Positions 1-9,039 of a stretch of 57,255 bases of DNA are shown here, piece by piece. The position numbers and the translations under genes were made by a program. The notes beneath the pieces are model-generated. The model ran no database searches, was not told where the DNA came from, and saw only the letters and a list, made by a program, of their open reading frames with translations. This DNA comes from Gammaproteobacteria bacterium (GTDB lineage: Bacteria > Pseudomonadota > Gammaproteobacteria > Enterobacterales > Alteromonadaceae). Position 1 is the first letter of the stretch. Each line of letters opens with the position of its first letter. The stretch lies in assembly GCA_017302255.1 (NCBI GenBank), contig JAFLDV010000029.1, forward strand, positions 1-57,255, given 5' to 3'.

Positions 1-1046
1 ATGTTGATATTTTCCAGCTCGTAATTTGCGGTAAGGTCAGCGGTTCTACCAAAAAATCGGCGATCTAGAGAGCCGGATATCTTGGTGTGACGCGATGGCA
101 CAAAACGAAACTCAGTGCCGACGTATTCGGTAATTTCATTAGCGTTATTCACTTTATTAAAAGTGACGTTCCAAAATGAATACTGCGAAATCTGCCACTC
201 TAAACCACCGCCGATAGTACGATAGCTTTGATAGTTCGAATAAATATCGGTCGCATTTGGGTTATCTGAATTATCTTCATATTCCCCTCGCGCGACCATG
301 GCGATATTGGCAAAAAATGGGAAACCGATAATCAACGAACCACTCTCGGTATCAAAATCGGCCAACACATCGCGGTCAATTTTGTTCGTTTTCAACTGAC
401 CGGCCCAGAAAAACTTCCGTGAACGGTCTCGAGATTGAAACTCAAATTCACCATTGTAGTTCTTATTCGATAAATAACTCAGTTGGTTTGGGTCTAAAAC
501 AGCATCTACCGAATTGGCATCAGCTGAGGTTTGACTGGCACCAATATTGGTTTTTAGGACAAACCAATCTAATCTATCGTTTTCATACCCAATGTTGAAA
601 ACTTCACTTTTAGATTTGATTTGGTTATCTGGCGAATTAATCTGGTCTTGAAAACGACTTGCAGAAGTCGCAGAAGAACGATAATCCTGAGCAAACCTGA
701 AATCTATGCTCAGATTGTCGTTCAACATCCGTACCGAATTGCCGCTATTATAGGTGAAGTAATTAATATCATCGCGTTGTGAATCGCGATAAACCACAGA
801 TTGGTTTTGCAATTGCAACGATGAACTAAATACGCTCGAATTGTAAAACAAGTCTAAGGTTGGCGAAACCGACAAGGAAGCACCACGGTCAATACCACCG
901 TGGTCTTCGCGGATATGATAGCCGTGAGTATCAACGGCTAACGACGGTTGAATTCTAAAATCAGCATAAGTAAGCCCTGACATACCTAAACAGGTAGACA
1001 ACAATGCCGGTTTAACAATAAAAGACACTCGCCTTTTATTGCGCAT
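1..1046 (-). CDS. XrtA/PEP-CTERM system-associated outer membrane protein (partial)
   Basis: The gene begins with ATG at 1046 and runs off the left edge after 348 codons without a stop, so the C-terminus is missing. The N-terminus (MRNKRRVSFIVKP, then a hydrophobic stretch ending near GLTYA) looks like a cleaved signal peptide. The rest is rich in Asn, Ser, Tyr and Phe with alternating polar and apolar residues (for example QYSFWNVTF and GSLDRRFFGR), as in outer-membrane beta-barrel strands. It overlaps the end of the tyrosine kinase gene by 11 bp, so it is the fourth gene of the leftward export operon. In exosortase A loci this slot is normally held by the TIGR03016 outer-membrane family, and I assign it there from position and composition. 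A role in polymer secretion or surface anchoring is inference. Confidence 0.75.
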   Translation of the reverse strand, partial: MRNKRRVSFIVKPALLSTCLGMSGLTYADFRIQPSLAVDTHGYHIREDHGGIDRGASLSVSPTLDLFYNSSVFSSSLQLQNQSVVYRDSQRDDINYFTYNSGNSVRMLNDNLSIDFRFAQDYRSSATSASRFQDQINSPDNQIKSKSEVFNIGYENDRLDWFVLKTNIGASQTSADANSVDAVLDPNQLSYLSNKNYNGEFEFQSRDRSRKFFWAGQLKTNKIDRDVLADFDTESGSLIIGFPFFANIAMVARGEYEDNSDNPNATDIYSNYQSYRTIGGGLEWQISQYSFWNVTFNKVNNANEITEYVGTEFRFVPSRHTKISGSLDRRFFGRTADLTANYELENIN

Positions 1047-2097
1047 AATAACCGTAGCCATATCCATATCCTTTATCCCGGCTGTAATAGGCTTTATTGA
1101 TGACAAATCCAACGGCTAATTCTTTTGGCAACAAACTCAGCGCTTTTTCCAGTTCATTTAACTTGGTTTTATTCTCTTCCAGCACTACAACTGCTTGTCC
1201 ACACATGGACGCTAGCACAGCGGTCTCAGTGATGCCAAGAAGCGGTGGCGCATCAAAAATAACTATCCGGTCAGGATATCGCGATGCGAATTCATTCGCC
1301 AATGCAACCATCTTGTCACTTGCCAACAATTCCGTGGACAAATGGTGTGGCCGACCTGCAGCGATAATTTTCAAACGTTCGACGTTCGTGCTGTACAAAA
1401 TATCATTCACTTTGACGTCGTCACCGCTAAGGTAATCAGTCAAGCCAAGAGGAACCTGAATATCCAAAGTGCGGGCAACGTTTGGCCGCAGTACGTCGGT
1501 ATCCACCAACAACACGGTTTTATCTTGTTCTAAAGCGATACTCAATGCCAAATTTACCGAGGTAAAAGTTTTACCCTCACCAGGTCGGGTACTTGAAACT
1601 AGGATCAGATTCGGGTGATTTAAGGTCGCGCTTAACGGCCCGAACGCGTTATTAATTAACTTGCGTTTGATCACCCGGTATTCTTCGGAAATTAACCGAC
1701 GCTCAGTGGCCAAGGACACAAAGTTCAGTTCACTTAATCGAGTAAAATCGATGAAAAGCTCAGGCCTTTGCCCACTAGCTTTAGCAACTGCCTCATCCTC
1801 TGCAACTACGATTTGATGCGGTGCAGTTTGGATTGGTTGAGACGGCTCCACCTCCGTAACTACAGGTGGCTCAGCAATTACTTGCGGTGCCTCTAAGGGC
1901 TTCGACACGACTGGCGCTTCCACAAGCTGGACAGGTTCAACCTGCGCTGGCACAACTTCGGTTTGGTTTGTCACGACTGAATTTGGCAAAGTCGCGGTAG
2001 GCTCTTCAACAATAGCGTCTGCAGCACTTACTGGCTTTGCTTCGGCTACCGGCTCTTGGGCTAGTAGCTTATCTAATGCTTTTTCTATGGTACTCAT
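1036..2097 (-). CDS. XrtA-associated tyrosine autokinase (BY-kinase)
   Basis: Cytoplasmic bacterial tyrosine kinase (CpsD/Wzc kinase-domain type) that controls polymerisation and export together with the chain-length protein encoded just upstream. Residues 1-110 are a low-complexity Pro/Val/Glu/Ala linker. The kinase domain follows, with Walker A TRPGEGKT (about 170-178), Walker A' VLLVDTD (195-201) and a DAPP motif in VIFDAPPLL. The C-terminus is a tyrosine cluster (GYGYGYGYY), the usual autophosphorylation tail. At 353 residues it is long for the family because of the linker. The start ATG overlaps the chain-length gene stop by 4 bp. It matches the kinase family specific to exosortase A exopolysaccharide loci (TIGR03018 type). 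Confidence 0.9.
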   Translation of the reverse strand: MSTIEKALDKLLAQEPVAEAKPVSAADAIVEEPTATLPNSVVTNQTEVVPAQVEPVQLVEAPVVSKPLEAPQVIAEPPVVTEVEPSQPIQTAPHQIVVAEDEAVAKASGQRPELFIDFTRLSELNFVSLATERRLISEEYRVIKRKLINNAFGPLSATLNHPNLILVSSTRPGEGKTFTSVNLALSIALEQDKTVLLVDTDVLRPNVARTLDIQVPLGLTDYLSGDDVKVNDILYSTNVERLKIIAAGRPHHLSTELLASDKMVALANEFASRYPDRIVIFDAPPLLGITETAVLASMCGQAVVVLEENKTKLNELEKALSLLPKELAVGFVINKAYYSRDKGYGYGYGYYAQ

Positions 2098-3683
2098 AAC
2101 AACCGTCCCATTAATTCCGTTGCGGTTAAACCAAAGACAAGCTCATTCGTTACTAACAACACAAATCCAAACACCAAGATACTCGCCAACGCAATGAAAT
2201 ATAATAAATGTTTCTTATTCTGCCGGATCAGCGCGTCCTTATTGGTATGCGATACCAAACCAAACACTGGGAAATCGGCGATAGTCTTTAATTGCAGTGC
2301 TGAAGTAACTACAGGTTGCAACTGGCTGCGAGCAAATGCCATGAAAATACCGGCAATAGCACCAAGCACCAACACTACTGTGTAAAAGATGACCCTTGGC
2401 GGACCAGATGGTTTAAACGGTACGCGTGGCGGTTCGATAATTTTAAACTGCACATCTTGTTCAGATTTAGCAGCAGCGTTGCTAAGTTCCATCGCTTCGC
2501 GACGAGTTAATAGCTCTTCGTACTTCTGCTTTTTCACTTCGTAGTCGCGGTTAAGACCGGAAAACTTCGCTTCAATATCTGGGATGATGTTGCGTTGCCG
2601 CTCAAGTGCGTCGAGCTTACCCTGAAAATTTCCTACTCGGACTTTGGCTGATTCAACTTCATTTTCCAGTTTTGACGCGTTTAACCGCAGTTCCTGATAA
2701 ACCTGATTTTGATTCAAGCCAGAAGAAGCACCCGAAGATTTTGAAGCAGCAGCTTGGATTGACATAATCTCCTGCTTTTTCATTTTCTGTAGATTTTCCA
2801 AAGTTTTGCGTGTTTCTATGACGTCAGGGTGACTATCGGTAAATCGAATTAAATAAGCGTCAAGTTGAGTCTGCAGCGTTTTAATCCGCTCGTCATACTG
2901 AGTGGTAAAACCGCTAATGCCCACGTCACCTTCGCTGACCGTAAAATCTTCACCCTGCAATTGCCGGCGCGCAGAATCGAGTTGACTTTCCAGTTGGCGT
3001 AATTCGAGTTGAGCTTGTTCTAAGCGCTCAGTTTCCGCTTGAATTCGGGCGTAGAAGTCTTGCTCCGAATTTGGCGCAATTAACATCTGCTCTTTTTTGA
3101 AAGCTGAGAGTCGCTGTTCGGCTTCACTGAGTTGATTTTCATAATCGCGGATTTGAACTTCGAGAAACTCATTGGCCTTTTTACTATCTTGAGCCGCAGA
3201 GCCAACTTGGTTCTCAACGAAGGCATTAAGCGTTTCTTGCACAACCTTTAATGCCAGACCGGAAGAAGCGTTCGCATAACTAATGAAGTAGATATTCTCT
3301 TGGCCAGACGATGAAAACTTGATGTCTTTTTTCAGCCCATCAATGATATTTTCATACGCCTGTTTATCTGTTGCTTGCACATCTAAGTCAGTTGCACGAG
3401 CAATTTTTTCCAAGTTTGGCCGGCTTAACAACGTTTTTGCCATGATCTCGATTTGCTGCTCAGGATTGCCCTGAAAGGCCAGACCTTGCAAAATCGGATC
3501 AAGCACAGATCTAGTCTCAACAAAGACTTTCGCATCCGCTTGATAAGTTGGTGGTAAATTAAATACAACCAACCACCCCACCGGGCAAACAATCCACGCT
3601 GTTAAAATAATATAGCGACGCCGTAACCAAATACCTTGCAGGTAAATCAGTAACATCTCAATCGCAAGGTTTAATTCCTTCAT
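2094..3683 (-). CDS. XrtA-associated polysaccharide chain-length determinant (Wzz/PCP family)
   Basis: Inner-membrane polysaccharide co-polymerase that sets chain length and partners the separate tyrosine kinase downstream. A first membrane segment lies near residues 20-45. A large periplasmic part follows, with the PCP motif region (PPTYQADAKVFVETRSV) and long coiled coils (about 180-260 and 330-400). A Pro-rich stretch (PPRVPFKPSGPPR) precedes the second membrane helix near residue 430, and a further hydrophobic segment lies near 495-515. The extra C-terminal membrane segment and the split kinase are typical of the exosortase-associated chain-length family (TIGR03007). It starts 25 bp after the export lipoprotein gene and overlaps the kinase gene by 4 bp. 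Confidence 0.9.
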   Translation of the reverse strand: MKELNLAIEMLLIYLQGIWLRRRYIILTAWIVCPVGWLVVFNLPPTYQADAKVFVETRSVLDPILQGLAFQGNPEQQIEIMAKTLLSRPNLEKIARATDLDVQATDKQAYENIIDGLKKDIKFSSSGQENIYFISYANASSGLALKVVQETLNAFVENQVGSAAQDSKKANEFLEVQIRDYENQLSEAEQRLSAFKKEQMLIAPNSEQDFYARIQAETERLEQAQLELRQLESQLDSARRQLQGEDFTVSEGDVGISGFTTQYDERIKTLQTQLDAYLIRFTDSHPDVIETRKTLENLQKMKKQEIMSIQAAASKSSGASSGLNQNQVYQELRLNASKLENEVESAKVRVGNFQGKLDALERQRNIIPDIEAKFSGLNRDYEVKKQKYEELLTRREAMELSNAAAKSEQDVQFKIIEPPRVPFKPSGPPRVIFYTVVLVLGAIAGIFMAFARSQLQPVVTSALQLKTIADFPVFGLVSHTNKDALIRQNKKHLLYFIALASILVFGFVLLVTNELVFGLTATELMGRLL

Positions 3684-3708
3684 CCGCGCTGTCCGTCCTT
3701 AACAAAAA

Positions 3709-4338
3709 TTAAAACCATGCTTCCGGAATGATGATGATATCACCAGGTAACAAATCGACATTAGCGGTGATATCACCGTCGCGGATTAAGTCATCAAGCC
3801 GCACTTGGTAGGTCATTTGTTTACCATTGAGCACACGAACTAATTTGGCACTGTTACCACTTGCAAACTCGTTCAAACCGCCCGCTGCAATCATGATATC
3901 GAGCAAAGTCATGTATTGACGGTATGGGTATGCTTCGGGCTTTGCTGCGGCGCCAATTACGCGAACTTGCTCGCTAAATGGTCCTGCAAAGTTGTTTACA
4001 GAAACTGTAACCACCGGATCCCGAATATACTTCGCTAGGACTTTTTCCATTTCGCGAGCAAATTGCGACGGAGTACGGCCAGAAACTGGGATGTCTTCGA
4101 CTAACGAGGTACTGATTTTGCCATCAGGACGAACAGTAAAAGTGCCGGACAGCTCCGGATTTCGCCATACGAAGATGGTCACAGAGTCGTTAGGTCCGAT
4201 CAGATAACTATATTGATCGACCGAAGTCGTCATTGAGGGTTGAACAGTTGCGCTTGGAAGTTCATTGGTTGAGCATGCCTGCAAAGAGAGCAACAGCACT
4301 GCAGCCAAAGTTTTTGCGATGCCAGAAATTGCCTTCAT
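3709..4338 (-). CDS. XrtA-associated polysaccharide export lipoprotein (Wza-type)
   Basis: Outer-membrane polysaccharide export protein, first gene of the leftward export operon. The N-terminus is a lipoprotein signal peptide with lipobox LQAC (Cys22). The Poly_export domain follows (YLIGPNDSVTIFVWRNPELSG, then the RPDGKIS and GRTPSQFA motifs). A SLBB-like segment comes next (VRVIGAAAKPEAYPYRQYMTLLDIM), and the protein ends at PGDIIIIPEAWF. At 209 residues it is the short form found in exosortase A loci (TIGR03027), lacking the extra domains of Wza. It is divergent from the sugar transferase gene across a 185-bp gap that presumably holds promoters for both operons. I could not pick out convincing -35/-10 boxes there. 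Confidence 0.92.
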   Translation of the reverse strand: MKAISGIAKTLAAVLLLSLQACSTNELPSATVQPSMTTSVDQYSYLIGPNDSVTIFVWRNPELSGTFTVRPDGKISTSLVEDIPVSGRTPSQFAREMEKVLAKYIRDPVVTVSVNNFAGPFSEQVRVIGAAAKPEAYPYRQYMTLLDIMIAAGGLNEFASGNSAKLVRVLNGKQMTYQVRLDDLIRDGDITANVDLLPGDIIIIPEAWF

Positions 4339-4523
4339 ATCTAAGTCCTTAGTATAAGATGCGACGTTAATATAACTGAATTTAGCGACGCTGGCTTGTG
4401 CTTAACGAAAAATTTAATTTAAGTTTTAATTTCCTCAGCGTATACTTCGACTAAGACTAAATTCTGTCAAGCATTCTAATTTGAAAACACAACTATTTCA
4501 GATCTTTACGGGAAGAAGTATTA

Positions 4524-5930
4524 ATGAATAAGGCTGTTCGTTATGGAAATAATACGCTAGCAGATAAGTTGTTTTTATTAGGGGAAATGCTGTTATTGCT
4601 GGCGTCGAGCTTCGCCGCGTCCTATATCAACTCTTTTTATCAACCAATCGAACAGGAATTATCGGCAATTAATGCGGTGTTGTTCACTGGTTGCGTAATG
4701 CTTTGTGCACTCTCGGTTGGCCTATATGACCAAAAACTCCGAGAAGATACCGGCGGGGTTTTAAAGCGCGTAGTGATTACTTTGCTACTTGCCGCAATTT
4801 TGCTAGAAGTGGTGATTTTTAATCTCGCGCCATCGCTGCAAATTGGCTACACCTATAGCCTGATTGCCTCTGCTATCTCAATAGCTACCCTCACCTCTTT
4901 TCGTTTATTGTTCCATTACCATGACATTACCAAAATCAGTCGCCGTCGGGTGTTGATATTGGGTGCTGGTGAGCGCGCTTCGATCATCGAGCGCCGGATG
5001 CGTCGTAATGTCGATAAACGCAATTTTGAAATTCACGGTTTCGTCGAGATTGAAGGCGATGTCGCTGGGCACATTCCAGATGCAAAAATACTGCATGTCG
5101 ACTATAAAGAAGCGCTTTACGAATACGCTGTTGAAAATGAAATCGACCAATTAGTCATTGCCTGTGATGAACGGCGCAATATGCTGCCCGTTGAGCATTT
5201 ATTTAAATGTAAAACTCGCGGCATCGATGTTATCGAGATTTTAGACTTTATCGAACAGGAAACTGGCCAAATTGCGGTTAATTTGATTTATCCGAGTTGG
5301 GTTATTTACTCCAACGGTTTTGAAATGAACCATCGCTTCAAAACCAGCCTTGATCACCGGTTAAACGCACTATTGGCCTTTGCAGTGCTGTTCTTAGTGT
5401 GGCCACTGATGCTGATAACTGCCCTCGTTATTTACTTTGATGACGGGCGCCGTACCGGTGCTTCAGTCTTTTACCGCCAGATCCGCATCGGTATCGATGG
5501 TAAGCCATTTCAAATTTTGAAATTCCGCAGCATGCGCCCGGATGCAGAAGCAGGTGGTGCACAGTGGGCTAGTAAAAACGATTCGCGTGTCACTTCTATC
5601 GGTGGTTTCATTCGTAAATATCGCATCGACGAATTACCACAGCTGTTTAATATTATTCGCGGTGATATGGGTTTTGTTGGCCCGCGGCCAGAACGCCCAG
5701 AATTTGTTGAGCAACTAGTAAAGGAAATCCCCTACTACGCGCAGCGGCACAATGTTAAACCAGGTTTAACTGGCTGGGCACAGCTGAAGTATCCGTATGG
5801 CTCGACCACTGAAGATGCACAAGAAAAATTGAAGTTTGATTTGTATTACATCAAACACCGCACTTTATTGCTCGACATTGTCATCCTAATTCGTACTGTC
5901 GAAGTAGTTCTCTTTGGCAAAGGTCGTTAA
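4524..5930 (+). CDS. Undecaprenyl-phosphate sugar phosphotransferase (TIGR03013-type)
   Basis: Polyprenyl glycosylphosphotransferase that starts repeat-unit synthesis by moving a sugar-1-phosphate from a UDP-sugar to undecaprenyl phosphate at the inner membrane. The N-terminal third has four to five hydrophobic helices. A Rossmann-like segment (RRVLILGAGERASIIERRM, near residue 140) follows. The C-terminal catalytic domain has another helix (about 278-302) and the family motifs FYRQIRIG, KFRSMRPDAE, RKYRIDELPQLFNII and GPRPERPEF. Length 468 fits the EpsB-like family found in exosortase A loci. It is the first gene of the rightward operon. The ATG is preceded by a purine-rich stretch (GGGAAGAAG). 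The sugar transferred cannot be read from sequence. Confidence 0.92.
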   Translation: MNKAVRYGNNTLADKLFLLGEMLLLLASSFAASYINSFYQPIEQELSAINAVLFTGCVMLCALSVGLYDQKLREDTGGVLKRVVITLLLAAILLEVVIFNLAPSLQIGYTYSLIASAISIATLTSFRLLFHYHDITKISRRRVLILGAGERASIIERRMRRNVDKRNFEIHGFVEIEGDVAGHIPDAKILHVDYKEALYEYAVENEIDQLVIACDERRNMLPVEHLFKCKTRGIDVIEILDFIEQETGQIAVNLIYPSWVIYSNGFEMNHRFKTSLDHRLNALLAFAVLFLVWPLMLITALVIYFDDGRRTGASVFYRQIRIGIDGKPFQILKFRSMRPDAEAGGAQWASKNDSRVTSIGGFIRKYRIDELPQLFNIIRGDMGFVGPRPERPEFVEQLVKEIPYYAQRHNVKPGLTGWAQLKYPYGSTTEDAQEKLKFDLYYIKHRTLLLDIVILIRTVEVVLFGKGR

Positions 5931-5932
5931 TT

Positions 5933-6793
5933 TTGAAAGATTTAGCTCCAAAGAAACTGAACGCTATGACTGTCGACGTCGAGGATTATTTCCAAGTCGC
6001 AGCATTTGATCAGCAGATTACACCTAATGATTGGTCATCAATGCAAGTTCGAGTTGACCGAAATACCAGACTCCTGCTCGATCAATTTGATCGCCACAAT
6101 GCCAAAGCCACTTTTTTCTTTCTAGGCTGGGTTGCTGAACGGTATCCCGATTTGGTAAAAGAAGTCACTCGTCGTGGTCACGAAGTTGCCAGTCACGGTT
6201 ACTCGCATACCAAGGTTTTTCAGCAAACCCATGCTGAATTTACTGACGATGTCAGTCGGGCGAAAAAGCTATTAGAAGATCTAACTGGCACTGCGGTAGC
6301 CGGTTATCGAGCCCCTAGTTTCTCAATTAACAAACAAAGCGAATGGGCGTTCCAAATTCTCAAAGATTTGGGCCATCAATATAGTTCAAGTACCTATCCA
6401 GTTAAACACGACTTATATGGCGTGCCTGATTGGCCGCAAACTCCATATGTAAGGCCTGAAGGGATATGGGAAATTCCAATGCCAACCTTAACGATGCTCG
6501 GTCGTCAATTACCAATTGCTGGCGGCGGTTATTTCCGCTTAATGCCCTATTGGCTAAGTAAACTGCTCATCAGTAAGTTTTTGGCTGAAGATAAAATGCC
6601 TTATATGTTTTATTTCCATCCGTGGGAAATTGACCCAGAGCAACCAAGAATTGCCAATGCTGGCTTAAAGTCGCGTTTTCGCCACTATGTCAATTTGGAC
6701 CGGATGGAAGGTAAACTCGATTTGCTGCTGAACGATTTTCAGTGGGGAAGTTTTTCTCAGGTTTATAAAGATCAATTAGCACGTAGCAACTAA
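5933..6793 (+). CDS. XrtA-associated polysaccharide deacetylase (NodB family)
   Basis: Carbohydrate esterase family 4 deacetylase that removes N-acetyl groups from the polymer. The family motifs are visible: MTVDVEDYFQ near the N-terminus supplies the metal and catalytic aspartates, ASHGYSHTKV the metal-binding histidines, and GYRAPSFSI the RxP motif. The closing motif is FYFHPWEIDPEQP. This is the TIGR03006 subfamily, 286 residues. The reading frame opens with TTG at 5933, two bases after the previous stop, and an AAAGG about 10 bases upstream could serve it. The ATG at 5966 (MTVDVED) is an alternative start. No signal peptide is visible, which is usual for this subfamily. It is translationally close to the FemAB gene that follows. 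Confidence 0.9.
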   Translation: MKDLAPKKLNAMTVDVEDYFQVAAFDQQITPNDWSSMQVRVDRNTRLLLDQFDRHNAKATFFFLGWVAERYPDLVKEVTRRGHEVASHGYSHTKVFQQTHAEFTDDVSRAKKLLEDLTGTAVAGYRAPSFSINKQSEWAFQILKDLGHQYSSSTYPVKHDLYGVPDWPQTPYVRPEGIWEIPMPTLTMLGRQLPIAGGGYFRLMPYWLSKLLISKFLAEDKMPYMFYFHPWEIDPEQPRIANAGLKSRFRHYVNLDRMEGKLDLLLNDFQWGSFSQVYKDQLARSN

Positions 6794-6802
6794 AGGATTT
6801 AG

Positions 6803-7834
6803 ATGTTTCAGATACTGCAACTGTCTCTTGACGACACTCGCCGCGCACTATGGGATGACTTTGTTAAAGCGGACCAAGACGGTACGTTTTTTCATTTAGC
6901 CGGCTGGCAACGTGTTTTGCATAATACTCTTGGCCATCCGGCTTTTTATCTGTATGCCTGGTCGAATGAACAGATAGTTGGCGTGTTACCGCTAGCTTGG
7001 GTTAAAAGTGCTTTGTTCGGTAATTCATTGGTCTCTACCCCGTTTTGCGTCTACGGTGGTGCTTTAGGCCCCGTTGATGTTCGACGCGCACTTGAACAAA
7101 AAGCTATCGAAATTGGCACGGAATTAGGTGTCGATCAAATCGAACTTCGATATAAGAAGCCGCAAGAAAATGATTGGATCACACGCAGTCAGCATGCAAC
7201 TTTTGGCTGTGAATTAGCACAAGACGATGCAGCAATCCTTGCCGCAATTAAGAAAAATCAACGGGCATTGATCCGCAAAGGTCTGCAGTCTGCAATGTCT
7301 TACCACATTGAACATGACAACAAAGATTTTTATGCGATTTATTCTGAAAGTTTGCGCAATCTCGGCACACCGGTTTTTTCAAAACAGTTGATTGACTCTC
7401 TGCAACGGGAGTTCCCTGAAGATACCGACATCCTGACTGTTCGAAACGAAGGTAAAGCAGTTTCATCGGTATTTAATTTCTATTTTAAAGGCCAAGTATT
7501 GCCTTATTACGGCGGCGGTAAACCACAAGCACGTGAACTTAAAAGTAATGACTACATGTACTATCAATTGATGTGTCATGCCGTGCGTGAGAAAGCTTGT
7601 AACTTTTATGATTTCGGCCGAAGCAAACTGGACTCCGGTGCCTATAGCTATAAAAAGCATTGGGGCATGCAGGATGAACTATTGCACTACCAGTTTTATC
7701 TAATTAAAGCTGAGCAATTAGCCAATTTGAGTCCGAACAACCCGAAATATCAGTTGTTTATAAAACTTTGGCAAAAGCTGCCATTGGCAATTAGCCGTTG
7801 GTTGGGTCCGAAGTTAGCGCATTATCTGGGGTAG
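6803..7834 (+). CDS. XrtA-associated FemAB-like acyl/peptidyl transferase
   Basis: A 343-residue protein of the FemAB/GNAT superfamily subgroup found in exosortase A loci (TIGR03019). FemAB proteins add amino acids from aminoacyl-tRNA to peptidoglycan precursors; the substrate of the exosortase-associated group is not established. Visible landmarks are DGTFFHLAGWQRVL (N-terminal), the AAIKKNQRALIRKGLQ helix pair, the LPYYGGGKPQARELKSNDYMYYQ core, YDFGRSKLDSGAYSYKKHWG and a helical tail. The ATG has a good AAAGGA site 6-7 bases upstream and lies 9 bp after the deacetylase. The following glycosyltransferase starts 5 bp after its stop. A second, more distant relative sits at 24437-25561. Confidence 0.87.
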   Translation: MFQILQLSLDDTRRALWDDFVKADQDGTFFHLAGWQRVLHNTLGHPAFYLYAWSNEQIVGVLPLAWVKSALFGNSLVSTPFCVYGGALGPVDVRRALEQKAIEIGTELGVDQIELRYKKPQENDWITRSQHATFGCELAQDDAAILAAIKKNQRALIRKGLQSAMSYHIEHDNKDFYAIYSESLRNLGTPVFSKQLIDSLQREFPEDTDILTVRNEGKAVSSVFNFYFKGQVLPYYGGGKPQARELKSNDYMYYQLMCHAVREKACNFYDFGRSKLDSGAYSYKKHWGMQDELLHYQFYLIKAEQLANLSPNNPKYQLFIKLWQKLPLAISRWLGPKLAHYLG

Positions 7835-7839
7835 TCGTG

Positions 7840-9039
7840 ATGGCAAAACCTAAAATTTTATATCTTTGCCACCGTATTCCCTATCCGCCGAATAAAGGCG
7901 ATAAAATCCGGTCGTTTAACCTGCTGAAAGAACTCGCGAAAACCTACGATGTTTATTTGGGTTGTTTTATTGACGATCCTTTTGATCGCCAGTATCGAGA
8001 GAAACTTGCCGAGTTCTGCGTTGAGTTTTGTGCTCCTGAATTGCCGAAACTATGGTCGAAAATTAAAGGCTTAACCGCATTTCTGCGAGGAATGCCAATT
8101 ACGCTGCCATATTATTCGAATAACGAATTAGCAAACTGGGTCGAGCAAACTATTGAGCAACATCAAATTGATACTGTGTTGGTATTCTCCTCATCAATGG
8201 CTCAATACGTGGACAATCCAAAGTACCAAGCCATGTGCCGAGTGATCGACTTTGTTGATGTTGATTCTGATAAATGGCGGCAGTACGCTGAAAAACAAAA
8301 AGGCATTATGAGCTGGGTGTTTAACCGCGAGCACCGTCTCTTAGAACGTTACGAGCAGCATTATTGCCAGCAATTCAACCATTCATTATTTGTATCACCC
8401 GATGAAGCAGCGATGTTTAGAACGTTAATGCCTTCAGCGCTTGCCAGCAAAATTAAGCCGCTGCTTAACGGCGTTGACGTGGTATTTTTTGACCCCAAAA
8501 ATACTCTTGGCGAACCAGAAATTGAACTAACAGATGACTTTATTGTGTTCACTGGTGCCATGGATTATTGGGCAAATGTTGATGCTGTAGTCTGGTTTTG
8601 TGATGAAGTATGGCCGCTAATTCAAGCCAAAGCCCCTGCCCTAAAGTTTCTGATTGTAGGCGGCAATCCTGATGCTAAAGTTCGAGAACTTGCCAATCGA
8701 CCAAATGTTACCGTCACTGGTCGAGTGCACGATGTCCGACCTTATATCCAAAGTGCTAAAGTCGTAGTGGCGCCACTGCGCATAGCAAGAGGGATCCAAA
8801 ATAAGGTATTAGAAGCTATGTCGATGGATAAACCCATTGTTGCATCAGCCATGGCAATGGAAGGCATTAACGCACCGACTTCAACTTGCTTAGCGCAAAC
8901 TGACGAAGCAGCACCTTTTGCTGCCGCAGTACTTGCTATGCTTGACGTTGCACCAACAGTTGATAGTCGCCAATGGGTTATCGACCACTTCACCTGGCAA
9001 GCTACCTTGGCACCGTTACCACAATTATTATGCAAATGA
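7840..9039 (+). CDS. XrtA-associated glycosyltransferase (TIGR03087/stp1 type)
   Basis: GT-B fold glycosyltransferase, 399 residues from the ATG at 7840 (MAKPKILYLCHRIPYPP). I prefer this start to one 42 bp upstream because it follows the previous stop by 5 bp and begins exactly at the first beta strand. Landmarks are RIPYPPNKGDKIRSFNLL, the acceptor-side N-domain, IDFVDVDSDKW in the middle, and the nucleotide-sugar half with FTGAMDYWANVDAV, VTGRVHDVRPYI and KVLEAMSMDKPIVAS. These fit the sugar transferase family restricted to PEP-CTERM/exosortase A genomes. Its TGA overlaps the exosortase ATG (ATGA at 9036-9039), so the two are translationally coupled. Donor and acceptor are unknown. Confidence 0.88.
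   Translation: MAKPKILYLCHRIPYPPNKGDKIRSFNLLKELAKTYDVYLGCFIDDPFDRQYREKLAEFCVEFCAPELPKLWSKIKGLTAFLRGMPITLPYYSNNELANWVEQTIEQHQIDTVLVFSSSMAQYVDNPKYQAMCRVIDFVDVDSDKWRQYAEKQKGIMSWVFNREHRLLERYEQHYCQQFNHSLFVSPDEAAMFRTLMPSALASKIKPLLNGVDVVFFDPKNTLGEPEIELTDDFIVFTGAMDYWANVDAVVWFCDEVWPLIQAKAPALKFLIVGGNPDAKVRELANRPNVTVTGRVHDVRPYIQSAKVVVAPLRIARGIQNKVLEAMSMDKPIVASAMAMEGINAPTSTCLAQTDEAAPFAAAVLAMLDVAPTVDSRQWVIDHFTWQATLAPLPQLLCK

Noticed and set aside
4339-4523. JUMPstart/ops element for RfaH before the polysaccharide operon
   Set aside because: I looked for GGCGGTAG in both divergent leaders and the 13644-13952 leader and did not find it.
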